Shown: positions 8,706-17,181 of the stretch, one piece after another
Layout: each line of letters opens with the position of its first letter
Position numbering within the stretch: the first letter of the stretch is position 1
Assembly: GCA_947476485.1 (NCBI GenBank)
Contig: CANJQU010000033.1
Coordinates: 1-38,291, forward strand
Length of the DNA stretch: 38,291 nt
Reading direction: 5' to 3'
From: Chitinophagaceae bacterium
GTDB taxonomy: Bacteria; Bacteroidota; Bacteroidia; Chitinophagales; Chitinophagaceae
Made by a program: the position numbers and the translations under genes
The notes under the pieces: model-generated
What the model was told of the DNA's origin: nothing
Database searches by the model: none
What the model saw: the letters and a program-made list of their open reading frames with translations, nothing else

Positions 8706-10250
8706 CTAGTCAAAAGTTACCCAGGCTACATGCGCCTCTTTAATACGGCCTTTACGCTCAATGATCACTGTTGCATAAGTGTTGGTACCATCGCAATAAT
8801 CGGTTCCATCCATGTAGCTGAAAACATTTGACTTATCATCTGGAGCCCCAAAAAATAAAAATTTATCAATCCCACTGCCGTTTAGTTTGTAACCTACTGT
8901 ATTCGTCAGCGATACTGTTGATATCTTTTTGTGCTTGGCTTCATCTTCGTCTTTATTGAAATTAGTTACATAGTCGTTGAACAACACAAAGTTTCCTTTC
9001 GGGGTGCTTATGTAGTCATAGGACATAAACTGCTCGTTATTCACGCCGTGAGACTCCTGCTGCAATTTTTCGATCGCATAACCGTTTACCTCGGCGCCTG
9101 TATCCGAGAGTACAGATACGCCAATATCTCCCCGATATGACTTACTTTCAATGCTTGAAGTTTTTTCCATTAACACAGATGTGGTCTTATCTTTATTGAT
9201 GACCATTTTATTCGGCAGTCCATTAAATTCATACTCTTTATCAATATGTTTTTGCCCGTATTCAGACACCTTTTGCCCAATCAAAGGCTTTATGTTTACT
9301 ATCTCAAGTGTCTCAGGATCAAAGTAGGTCATAAGTGATAAATAATAACGGGTTATCGTAGTTGACATTACCTTTTTCTTGGATTCAGAAAGTGATTTTG
9401 TCCTTAATTGCACCTGGTTGGAATTCCGGTTATATACCATCTGGGATGTTACATCGCTTAGGTCAACATTAAGCTCCATTGTTTTATTTGAAAATGTTTT
9501 TTCGCCGGCGTTTACTTTAGATATAATTACTTTGCATTCGCTGGTTAGCTGCATGCTTTGATTAAACTTAGGTTTTTCGGTATAGCCGCATAAGATCAGA
9601 AATATCCGCTTACCCCCATCAACCAGCATAGATTTATAATTGATAAACATAAAACCCGTGGGACCGCCTTTATATTCGGTTTCGTTGATTTTTTTATGAC
9701 TGCCATCGTAATGCATCACGGTCATCTTCTCCACGCCCATTCTCGATCTTCCACATGTGACCACCGCATAATGATCCGATTGGGGATCCTTACTCACATC
9801 CAGGGAACCAAACACTGTTGCAAATGTTTTTGGTTCACCAACAGTTGCCAGCGTTTCCTCATTTATGACTCCGCCATCCGATGGATTGAACCTGATACGC
9901 ACCAATGTGCGCTGCTGGTGGTCCTCAAGATTCAGGAACAGTACCGGCTCGCCATTTATTTCATAAAGCCATTTGTCGGATGCATCTGCAACATCCCACA
10001 ACTTACTGGTGACGCTCTTTGTAGCAACAACTTTCCTGTTCTTATCAAAAACCGAAATATCAACACTGCCCTTACTCCCAATATGAAACAAAAAGGTATT
10101 GCCGTTTTTAAGCTGAAGCAAATGATTCCAACCCGGGCCTGGTTCATCAAATGCATCACTCTTGGTAACATGGTATTCCTGCGCATTCAATACGCAGGCA
10201 GAAAACAGAAGGACTGTCAGCAATAGGGACAATTTACTCTTTGAGTTCAT
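8706..10250 (-). CDS. Secreted protein of unknown function
   Basis: A 514-residue protein from the ATG at 10250. A GTG at 10259 would add three residues, but a TATCTTGG box at 10270-10277 places transcription start too close to that GTG. A signal peptide (LSLLLTVLLFSACVLNAQ) ends in the NAQ-E cleavage pattern common in this phylum. A Cys lies inside it, but the lipobox fit is poor. The mature protein is hydrophilic and rich in beta-strand-like segments such as FLFHIGSKGSVDISVFDKN, reminiscent of a beta-propeller or WD-like surface protein. I recognise no family. The gene looks more AT-rich than its neighbours. It faces the permease gene, and fragments of the permease 3' end lie on both sides of it, suggesting the gene arrived as a cassette. 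Confidence 0.8.
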   Translation of the reverse strand: MNSKSKLSLLLTVLLFSACVLNAQEYHVTKSDAFDEPGPGWNHLLQLKNGNTFLFHIGSKGSVDISVFDKNRKVVATKSVTSKLWDVADASDKWLYEINGEPVLFLNLEDHQQRTLVRIRFNPSDGGVINEETLATVGEPKTFATVFGSLDVSKDPQSDHYAVVTCGRSRMGVEKMTVMHYDGSHKKINETEYKGGPTGFMFINYKSMLVDGGKRIFLILCGYTEKPKFNQSMQLTSECKVIISKVNAGEKTFSNKTMELNVDLSDVTSQMVYNRNSNQVQLRTKSLSESKKKVMSTTITRYYLSLMTYFDPETLEIVNIKPLIGQKVSEYGQKHIDKEYEFNGLPNKMVINKDKTTSVLMEKTSSIESKSYRGDIGVSVLSDTGAEVNGYAIEKLQQESHGVNNEQFMSYDYISTPKGNFVLFNDYVTNFNKDEDEAKHKKISTVSLTNTVGYKLNGSGIDKFLFFGAPDDKSNVFSYMDGTDYCDGTNTYATVIIERKGRIKEAHVAWVTFD

Positions 10251-10269
10251 AAGGATCACATATTTCTGG

Positions 10270-10277
10270 CCAAGATA
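10270..10277 (-). promoter_or_regulatory. Possible -7 box for the secreted protein
   Basis: On the reverse strand this reads TATCTTGG, one mismatch from TAnnTTTG. It is 19 bases before the ATG at 10250. Confidence 0.35.
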
Positions 10278-10315
10278 ATCTCTTTTAACGAGGCGCTATA
10301 GCACGTTCTTAAAAT

Positions 10316-10432
10316 ACCACACCATTGCTTGCCATTGTAAAAATAATCTGCGACAATATCCCGGCATTGCAATCCTATGGCTTTCTTATAGGCGAGGTGA
10401 AACACAGGCAGAAAAAAATAAAGATAGCCTAG
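10316..10432 (+). pseudogene. 5'-truncated duplicate of the AI-2E permease 3' end
   Basis: This stretch matches 8498-8614, the end of the intact permease gene, at a constant offset of 1818 bases without indels. It translates in frame to the same C-terminus (PLLAIVKIICDNIPALQ, then SYGFLIGEVKHRQ) and ends in its own TAG. About a dozen and a half differences are visible over the 117 bases. Most are third-position or otherwise silent; the coding changes are few (for example Pro to Ser, Val to Ile, Thr to Ala near the end). It therefore descends from a once-functional homologue rather than from a recent local copy. No start codon or promoter remains, so it is a relic. Confidence 0.85.
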
Positions 10433-10641
10433 CCAGGCATGGCATCGCGAATGTTATACTGGCTGACGATCAAAACCACACTTTTTATTTTCAATAAATT
10501 CCGTTCAACTAATCTCAATATTAGCGCAGTACACCTTCACCCTGTTTTCTAATACCAGCAAGCCAAAAGACAACGCATTGCAGGCAGGGTTGATCCATTC
10601 ACCCACTCGCAGGCATGATTTTATTAACCTCCATTAACATC

Positions 10642-10842
10642 ATGGAAACATATAGAGTGATATTCGACAACAATAGCCCCATTCATGCACAGTTGATGGG
10701 TAAAAGTGAAAAGAGCGGCATCGGCGCCATAGCTCACAACGGTAAAAAGCAAATAAAGTGGCTGGCAGTAGATGCCTGCGACGAACAGGATAGCATTAGT
10801 GTTGCAAACGACATGATGCGATCACTCAAAAGATTTCTATAG
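10642..10842 (+). CDS. Small hypothetical protein
   Basis: A 66-residue reading frame opening METYRVIFDNNSPIHAQLMG. An upstream in-frame ATG at 10615 would add a hydrophobic MILLTSINI stretch, but the downstream ATG gives a more regular protein. The composition is that of a soluble alpha/beta protein, with no signal peptide, membrane segment or Cys pair. I recognise no family. It lies between the permease relic and the repeat array, with no partner gene. No clear -7 box was found, so it could be spurious. Confidence 0.45.
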   Translation: METYRVIFDNNSPIHAQLMGKSEKSGIGAIAHNGKKQIKWLAVDACDEQDSISVANDMMRSLKRFL

Positions 10843-11089
10843 CCGTTACTCCTCCCTGCAAATTGTAATAACCCGGGACATTGTAATTCAACATTTAAAC
10901 AACAGCAGTTCGCCAGCCACAAATAACTTAATAAATTTCCTCTTACCGCCCATAGAAATTTCGTCTTGTGCCGTATTCATAATTTGTGGATATTTGTGAT
11001 AGAAAATGTCGTTTTTCAAATCAACATCTCAGCTATCTATCGTGGTAGCGCGGTGACCCATCAAAAACTTAATTCCGAATTACTTGGCT

Positions 11090-11606
11090 ACTGCCAACTG
11101 CCAACTGCGAACTGGATGGGGCATAACGGGAAATTTAACTAAACTTAATATCAGCCACAGCAAAGGATTTCATCATATTACTATGCCCCATTTACCCCTT
11201 TTTTTTCGCAGCAATTTCGGGCATGGGCTTTTCTCCTGCAAGTGGCGACTGAAAACTGCCAACTGCAAACTGGATGGGGCATTATGTGAAATTTAATTAA
11301 ACTTAATATCAGCCACAGTAAAGTATTTCAACAGATTTCAATGTCCCATTTGTGAGTTTTTTTTACTGAGGCATGGGACATTTAAAAGTCAACCTACAAT
11401 TTCGGTAACTGAGTACTCAGGCACGTTGCCAACTGAGAACCGGATGGGGTACAATGGGAAATTTAGATAAAATCAATATCAGCCACAGAAAAGGATTTCA
11501 TCAAATTACTATACCTCATTTACCCATTTTTTTTCGCAGTAATTTGGGGCATCGGTTTTTCTTTCCTGCAACTGGCTACTGAAAACTGCGAAACTGGATG
11601 GGGGCA
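11090..11606. repeat. Array of three ~160-bp structured direct repeats plus a partial fourth
   Basis: Units begin at 11111, 11269, 11439 and (partial) 11593, with periods of 158, 170 and 154 bases. Each is led in by a period-7 run of ACTGNNN (for example 11090-11110, 11248-11268). Each unit has, in order, an ACTGGATGGGG left arm, a conserved AATATCAGCCACAG segment, a right arm and exactly eight Ts. The arms pair in all three units: ATGGGGCATA/TATGCCCCAT (11116-11125, 11182-11191), ATGGGGCATT/AATGTCCCAT with one G-U (11274-11283, 11340-11349) and ATGGGGTA/TACCTCAT with a C-G to U-A change and a G-U (11444-11451, 11512-11519). The T8 runs are at 11199-11206, 11357-11364 and 11527-11534. No gene lies in 10843-11699; the part before 11090 shows nothing clear. 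Confidence 0.85.
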
Positions 11607-11699
11607 TTAGCATCACCATTCACTGCAACGGCCAAATGAAAACTCGGGTACTATTTCAAAACTATATCATGGCATATTTTTTATACTCTATCTTTTACT

Positions 11700-12251
11700 A
11701 TGGACATACAACGGGTTTCCAATACGATACAAGAGGCGCTAAATGCCCAGATGACCAGGGAAGCGCATGCTGCGCAGATCTATCTTTCTTATGCTGCCTG
11801 GGCCGCCGACAATGGATTTGACGGCGTTGCCAATTTCCTCTTCCGTCATGCAGGCGAGGAGCGCAACCATATGATGAAGATTCTGGAATATGTTTTGCAA
11901 CGGAACGGTAAGGTAAAAGTGACCGCTATCCCCGCCCCCGATGCCGATCCTAAAAACCTGAACGACTGCTTTGAAAAAGTGCTGAAGTCGGAAATTGAGA
12001 ACACGGAAGAAATATACAAGCTGGTGAGCATGAGCATGGCCGAAAAAGACTGGGCCACATGGAACTTCATGCAATGGTTTGTAAAAGAGCAGATCGAAGA
12101 AGAAACACTGGCGCTGAACCTGCTCGCAAAAATGAAGATAGCGGGCGGCGAAAACGCTAAGGGAGATGCGCTATATGCTATAGACCGCGACCTTGCCAAT
12201 GCCCCGGATGATGCAAGGTCTGCAGAGGATGTCACAACCGCAGATCCATGA
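11700..12251 (+). CDS. ftnA: Ferritin (bacterial non-haem, ferroxidase type)
   Basis: A 183-residue four-helix-bundle ferritin that oxidises Fe(II) and stores iron in a 24-subunit cytoplasmic shell. Ferroxidase residues are visible: Glu21 and Tyr28 in helix A (REAHAAQIYLSY) and the ExxH pair Glu54/His57 in helix B (GEERNHMMK). Helix C carries SEIENTEEIY and helix D the QxxEE of VKEQIEEET. About 15-20 residues beyond the usual FtnA end are acidic and disordered-looking. The ATG at 11700 starts the normal N-terminus. A near-match -7 box TATCTTTT lies just upstream, and upstream of that is the structured-repeat array, which could be part of a long leader. No Fur-box-like palindrome was recognised. 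Confidence 0.95.
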   Translation: MDIQRVSNTIQEALNAQMTREAHAAQIYLSYAAWAADNGFDGVANFLFRHAGEERNHMMKILEYVLQRNGKVKVTAIPAPDADPKNLNDCFEKVLKSEIENTEEIYKLVSMSMAEKDWATWNFMQWFVKEQIEEETLALNLLAKMKIAGGENAKGDALYAIDRDLANAPDDARSAEDVTTADP

Positions 12252-12274
12252 TAATTGCAATAAGAATCAGTTGT

Positions 12275-12718
12275 TTATAGCACCGGTGGTTGGTTCAGCA
12301 ATAGCCAGTAAAGGCCTAGCTGAGCCACCGCATTTGTGAATTTATCAAATCCAACCGGCTTAACAATATAGCTGTTTACCCCAAGCTCATAACAGGTAGA
12401 AACATCAGGGTCTTCATTGGAAGACGTAAGCACTACCACAGGTATATGTTTCGTCGCCGGGTCCGACTTCAGTCGTCTCAATACCTCGATGCCATTCACT
12501 TTAGGCATTTTGAGGTCCAGTAATATGACAACTGGCGTTACTGTGCGCTCTCTTCCCGCGTGGGCACCCTCGCAGAATATGTAGTCCAGCGCCTCGGCCC
12601 CATCTTTCAAATGAATGATGTTGTTCACCAGGTTATTTTTCTTCAGTGCCCTTATCGTTAATTCGGCATCGTTGGGATTGTCTTCTACCAGCAATATATC
12701 CATGTCTGATGTTTGCAT
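12275..12718 (-). CDS. CheY-like single-domain response regulator (Rcp1 type)
   Basis: A 147-residue stand-alone receiver domain with no output domain. The acidic pair Glu12/Asp13 (LLVEDNPND), phosphoacceptor Asp68 (LLDLKMP), Thr98 (VVLTSS) and Lys120 (IVKPV) are all present. The opening [19 protein letters not shown] is typical of the Rcp1/phytochrome-associated branch, which takes phosphate from PAS-containing kinases. The gene starts 12 bases after the stop of the triple-PAS kinase gene, so the two are almost certainly co-transcribed and the kinase is the likely phosphodonor. It converges with ferritin with 23 bases between stops. Its target is unknown. Confidence 0.93.
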   Translation of the reverse strand: MQTSDMDILLVEDNPNDAELTIRALKKNNLVNNIIHLKDGAEALDYIFCEGAHAGRERTVTPVVILLDLKMPKVNGIEVLRRLKSDPATKHIPVVVLTSSNEDPDVSTCYELGVNSYIVKPVGFDKFTNAVAQLGLYWLLLNQPPVL

Positions 12719-12730
12719 AAGATCTGATCT

Positions 12731-14662
12731 TTATCCTGCCTGCCCGGCCGGCTGTTTTTTTGGAATTGAAAAATATAAAGTTGCACCCTCATCCACTTTC
12801 GCTTCTGCCCAAACCTTGCCGCCGTGCTTGTTAATGATACGCTGCACAATGGCCAGTCCTACCCCGGTGCCTTCAAACTCTTCCACAGAATGCAGCCGCT
12901 GGAATACACCAAACAACTTGTTTACATACCGCATATCAAAGCCAACTCCGTTATCCTTTATCGAAAATATGATGTCATTATCCGCCTCCCTCGACTCTAT
13001 CTCCACCACTGGCTGCTCCTTTTTGGAAGAGTACTTTACTGCATTGCCGATAAGGTTTATGAGCACCTGCTTCATCAGGCTCTCATCAGTGCTGATCGAG
13101 TGGCTCACATTTATCCTTATATCGGCACGGAATGGCTTTGCCCTGCTTATCTCGCCTATCGCGCTGTCCACAAGCGCACGCATATTGGTTTCCTTCTTTA
13201 GCAGTTCCTTTTTCCCAAGCCGCGAAAAACTAAGCAGGTCATCGATGAGCATACCCATTTTCTCTGCATTCTTACTGATCACTTTTAGCAGCCGCCGCCC
13301 TTCGTCATCGATCACGCGGGCATAATCTTCCTCAAGTATCTGCGCATAACCGGTAACAGCCCTCAACGGTGTTCGCAGGTCATGCGATACGGAATAAGAA
13401 AAAGCTTCCAGTTCCTTGTTAAGTTGAATGATCGCATCCTGGTGCTTCTTTTGCTCCGTAATATCCGCAGATATGCCAACCAGGTAAATTGGCACCCCGT
13501 TCTCCATGACCGGTATTTTCTTTGTGTGCAGCCACCGCTCACCATACTTCGTTTGTATCGGCTCCTCCGTTATATCCACCATCGTCTTTTCGTTCAACAC
13601 AGCCCTGTCTTTTGATATAAAGAAGTCAGCCTGCTCATCCGGAAAGAAATCATAATCATTCTTGCCGATCAGGTCCTCCCGTAAATAACCAAGTATATGC
13701 TCACCCGCCTTATTGAAGCGCACAAACCGCAGGTCTGTTGCATCTTTCACAAAAACCATATCAGGGATGTTTTCGAGAATCGCGTCCAGGAAGTGATTGG
13801 CTTTGCTCAACGCATCCTCTATCTGCCTGCGGTGGGTAATATCTACCATAGTCGCAAGAAAACATTTCTTACCGTCTATATCGAGCATCTCCACAGACAG
13901 CAGCATATTCCTGATCTCCCCTGTACCTATCCGCAGTTCCATCTCCATATCTGTGATCCTGTCACCCTGCTCTCTGATCTGCTTTATGGCATCTGCTCGT
14001 TTCATTTCATCTGCAATATTCAATTCTATCACAGTCTTACCGATCACATATGCGCTATGCATTTTGAACAATTGTTCGAATGCCTTGTTCACATACATGA
14101 TCTTTCCTGTAGCCGCCTCCGTCATATAGGACGCCACCGGGCTAAGATTGAATATCTTAAAAAAGCGGGACTCACTTTCCTTCAAAGTTTCAATATGTAT
14201 CTGCTCAGTGGTTTCTTTGTCTCTAAGGTGCTTTTCGGCCGTCTTCTTTACCTGTTCATGATCTGTAACATCTTCTACTTTATGAATGATATAGATAACC
14301 TCGTTCTGCTCATTAAGCACAGGCGTATTCACCGGCTTCCAGAAGCGCTCTTCAAACAAGCCGTTTGCCAAAGGAATATCGTATTTCTGAACAGGCATTG
14401 TGTGCGCAACTTTGGTACTAAGAACCGATTGCAGCGACGCATTCAGATTAGAAACCCCGTCAGCATCAGGGTCCTGGGGATTATCCGGAAATACCTCAAA
14501 CAAGGGACGGCCGGCAATCTCTTGTCGCTTTGTAAGCGTAGCAGCTAAATAGGCATCACTGGCATTGATGATCATCAGATCCGGTGACAATAAGAGATAG
14601 AGATCCGGAGCGGATTCAAAGATTTTGATAAATTCCCCGTTAATAGCCACTTTCTCACCCAT
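12731..14662 (-). CDS. Soluble triple-PAS sensor histidine kinase
   Basis: A 643-residue cytoplasmic kinase without membrane segments. PAS domains lie at about 8-135, 165-285 and 290-405; the last two are followed by the PAC-type endings TMVDITHRRQ and GISADITEQ. The HisKA domain contains SYSVSHDLRTPLRAVTGYA with phosphoacceptor His427. The HATPase domain has NLIGNAVKYSS (N box), DNGVGFD (G1) and GTGVGLAIV (G2), all intact. The signal is probably cytosolic (redox, light or a small molecule), but the PAS ligands cannot be read from sequence. It is placed between an upstream REC-PAS kinase (131 bases away) and the downstream single-domain regulator (12 bases away), which makes a phosphorelay plausible. 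Confidence 0.92.
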   Translation of the reverse strand: MGEKVAINGEFIKIFESAPDLYLLLSPDLMIINASDAYLAATLTKRQEIAGRPLFEVFPDNPQDPDADGVSNLNASLQSVLSTKVAHTMPVQKYDIPLANGLFEERFWKPVNTPVLNEQNEVIYIIHKVEDVTDHEQVKKTAEKHLRDKETTEQIHIETLKESESRFFKIFNLSPVASYMTEAATGKIMYVNKAFEQLFKMHSAYVIGKTVIELNIADEMKRADAIKQIREQGDRITDMEMELRIGTGEIRNMLLSVEMLDIDGKKCFLATMVDITHRRQIEDALSKANHFLDAILENIPDMVFVKDATDLRFVRFNKAGEHILGYLREDLIGKNDYDFFPDEQADFFISKDRAVLNEKTMVDITEEPIQTKYGERWLHTKKIPVMENGVPIYLVGISADITEQKKHQDAIIQLNKELEAFSYSVSHDLRTPLRAVTGYAQILEEDYARVIDDEGRRLLKVISKNAEKMGMLIDDLLSFSRLGKKELLKKETNMRALVDSAIGEISRAKPFRADIRINVSHSISTDESLMKQVLINLIGNAVKYSSKKEQPVVEIESREADNDIIFSIKDNGVGFDMRYVNKLFGVFQRLHSVEEFEGTGVGLAIVQRIINKHGGKVWAEAKVDEGATLYFSIPKKQPAGQAG

Positions 14663-14793
14663 TAGCCTGCATTAATGATTAATATACATACGATAAAACT
14701 GCGAATTATGACATCCACTCTAAAGATACTTCCTTATTTGTTTGTTCGAAAAAAATATCCGGCAAACTATTACAACCAGTGCCCGCAATCAGA

Positions 14794-16686
14794 TCAGTTT
14801 GCGAAAGTTCTGACGTCAAATTCAATGGTGAACTCCGTACCCTCGTTTACCTTACTCTGCACACTTATCTTGCCGCCCAGCGTTTCGACCTGGGTTTTCA
14901 CCATAAACAGGCCCATGCCCTTTCCCTCGGCGAGCTGTGGATGAAAACGCTTATACAAACCAAAGAGGTGATCGCTCTTTGACTCCAGGTCCATACCAAT
15001 AGAATTGTCCCGGAATGACAATTCTATTTTATTGTCGAGTTTCCGGCTTTTGATATCAATTATCGGGGCGAGGCTTAACTGTTTGTACTTTATGCTGTTT
15101 GAGATAAGGTTATAGAATATACTGTGCATATAGCTTTTAAATGTCGAAACCTCATCCACTTCGGAGAAATCACTGTTGATCATAACTCCTTTATCATCCA
15201 GCAACCCACCAATACTGAATTTTATGTCCTCCACTATATCTGAAAAACGTACCTTTTCCTTATTGCCGACCACCACATTCTTCACCTGCAAAATGTCATT
15301 CAGGTCTATTATGGTGTCATCCAGCTTTTTCACCGAAATAGTCAAGCCTTCCATGAATGTCTGCCTGTCGTCTTCGTCAAGTTCACCGTCAGTCAGCGCA
15401 TCAGTAATGCCAATGATATTAGCAACGGGCGAACGCAGGTTGTGCGAAATGATATAGGCAAACTGCTCCAGGTCCTGGTTTCGCTGCATCAACTCGGCAG
15501 TTATCTTTTTTTCCTGTAATTCCGATACTTTTTTCTCCGTTATCTCCGTGATCGCCATGATGACGCCAAGCACCTGTTTCTCGTGGTTCCATACCGGGTG
15601 ATAGTTGGTATTGAACCACTTACCTACTTCCCCGTTCGGTTGAGGAAAGTTCACCTCGAAACTAACACTTGAACCTTTCAGCACATTCTGCAAATGCTTT
15701 TTGAGTTGCCCCCTGAAATTTTCGCTAAAATATTCAGGAGCGTAGCTCCCATCCGTTAATGGTTTTTCTAATATTTCAACCGATATCTTATAGGCCAACT
15801 GATTGAAAGAAACAACCTTCATATCTGCATCAAGCAGCACGTATGCAGTCTCCGTATTATCAAAGATTGCCCGCATATTGGCTTCGGATTTCTGAAGTGA
15901 TTTGGTAGCCTGCACCGTCTCCGATATGTCGCGGATAAAGCCATTAACTCTCAGTACGGTTCCATCTTCACCGCGCCGCACCGCCATTTCCGCATGAATG
16001 TGCTTTAAAGTTCCTTCCTTGCTGATGATGCGGCAGGCGTATTTCTGGCGGTCGAGGTGTTTGATCGTATATTCAACGGTTTGCCTCACCATATCCCGCT
16101 CATCATGATGCACCATCCTCAGGTAATTCTCAAATGTTGGTTCGATCTCCCCTGGCGTGAAGCCTAGTATCCGGTATTGCTCGTCAGACCATCTTTCCGT
16201 ATGGTGCTGCAGGTCTCGCTCCCAACTGCCAAAATGGGCTAGTTGCGCAGCTTCCTTTAACAAAGCTTCATTGGCAATGACCTCACTAAGGAATTTTTTC
16301 CGTTCCTGTTCGATCCGGTATTTATGAATAGCACTGAGCACTGCATTAGGCAGGCGCTGTAAACGGTCCTTTAAGATGTAGTCGCAGGCTCCCTCTTTCA
16401 TTATACCAACGGCATACTCCTCGGATATAGAACCGGTAACTAAAATGAACGGGGTGACAACATTCCTGGCATTATTTATACGGAGCGCTTCTACCCCACT
16501 GAACTGCGGAAGTGAATTATCTGCAAGAATTGCGTCAAATTTCTGGTTTGAAATTGCATTTGTAAAACTTTCACCGTCGTTGGCTATTGTATAACTGAAA
16601 TCCATCCCCGATCGCTGCAGTGTCATTATAATCAACTCTGCATCTGTCATCATATCTTCTAAGATCAGCAAATTCAGTTTATTCAT
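14794..16686 (-). CDS. REC-PAS-PAS histidine kinase (N-terminal receiver)
   Basis: A 630-residue soluble protein with the receiver at the N-terminus rather than the C-terminus of usual hybrid kinases. The receiver (1-125) has Glu10/Asp11, Asp56 (ILADNSLP), Thr84 and Lys106 (DYILKDRL). A PAS_3-type domain is at about 140-265 and a second PAS at about 270-395. HisKA contains FAYIISHNLRSPVANIIG with His415. The HATPase domain has NLISNSIKYK, and EGKGMGLFMV as the G2 box. Its G1 box reads DNSIGMD, with Ser where Gly is usual. An N-terminal receiver suggests the kinase is tuned by a separate phosphodonor. It is the first gene of the reverse-strand signalling cluster; 107 bases before its ATG is the 14-bp palindrome at 16790-16803. 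Confidence 0.92.
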   Translation of the reverse strand: MNKLNLLILEDMMTDAELIIMTLQRSGMDFSYTIANDGESFTNAISNQKFDAILADNSLPQFSGVEALRINNARNVVTPFILVTGSISEEYAVGIMKEGACDYILKDRLQRLPNAVLSAIHKYRIEQERKKFLSEVIANEALLKEAAQLAHFGSWERDLQHHTERWSDEQYRILGFTPGEIEPTFENYLRMVHHDERDMVRQTVEYTIKHLDRQKYACRIISKEGTLKHIHAEMAVRRGEDGTVLRVNGFIRDISETVQATKSLQKSEANMRAIFDNTETAYVLLDADMKVVSFNQLAYKISVEILEKPLTDGSYAPEYFSENFRGQLKKHLQNVLKGSSVSFEVNFPQPNGEVGKWFNTNYHPVWNHEKQVLGVIMAITEITEKKVSELQEKKITAELMQRNQDLEQFAYIISHNLRSPVANIIGITDALTDGELDEDDRQTFMEGLTISVKKLDDTIIDLNDILQVKNVVVGNKEKVRFSDIVEDIKFSIGGLLDDKGVMINSDFSEVDEVSTFKSYMHSIFYNLISNSIKYKQLSLAPIIDIKSRKLDNKIELSFRDNSIGMDLESKSDHLFGLYKRFHPQLAEGKGMGLFMVKTQVETLGGKISVQSKVNEGTEFTIEFDVRTFAN

Positions 16687-16789
16687 AGTGTCAAGTTCTG
16701 CGGTTCGTATTCTAGAAAATCATCGGCCTAAATTCCATTAGTAAGTTATTAAATTATTCTGTATTAGCGTAATTTAAATTTCCGGAAAA

Positions 16790-16803
16790 TATAGCATGCT
16801 ATA
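16790..16803. promoter_or_regulatory. Perfect 14-bp palindrome in the kinase/TetR divergent region
   Basis: TATAGCATGCTATA is a perfect palindrome, with TTCCGGAA a few bases to its left. It lies in the AT-rich 495-base gap between the divergent REC-PAS kinase and TetR genes. It could be a regulator-binding site for either gene. The rest of the gap up to 17130 shows no convincing gene. Confidence 0.35.
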
Positions 16804-17130
16804 ATTCAATACAAAAAACATTAAACCTTTATTAATCTATCCTTTAAACACTTGAGTACTTTAATCGCACTGAATCAAATTAAAAAGGGGCATCATATTG
16901 TTAATTAATATCATTAGGTCATTTCAAATCATTATACCATGTGCTCTCTGTTATTTAATCTACCGGCGTCATTTAGTTCTTAGCGGAGTAGCACCCTTCG
17001 CTAAATGGCCCTGGACCTGCACTGTGTCTGTTTTACATAATCCGCTTGAGGCTTATCATCCTGATTTCTATACAGTTGCAGCAATTATAGCATCCGGCTA
17101 TAGCACGATTGAAATAAAATTAATCAAACG

Positions 17131-17162
17131 TTTGTTTAATTTTAAACAGTTGTTTAGTTTTG
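17131..17162 (+). promoter_or_regulatory. Promoter and possible operator of the efflux operon
   Basis: TTTG at 17131-17134 and TAGTTTTG at 17155-17162 are separated by 20 bases, a full match to the Bacteroidota -33/-7 promoter. The expected transcription start is about 10-15 bases before the TetR ATG at 17182. The promoter contains a near-exact 12-base direct repeat (TTGTTTAATTTT at 17132-17143 and TTGTTTAGTTTT at 17150-17161). It also contains a palindrome GTTTAA-TT-TTAAAC (17134-17147). Either is a plausible TetR operator for autorepression. Confidence 0.65.
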
Positions 17163-17181
17163 TGCCAGATAAACACAGACA

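Noticed and set aside
11090-11606. CRISPR array
   Set aside because: Repeats are long, imperfect and contiguous, with no unique regular spacers and no cas genes nearby.
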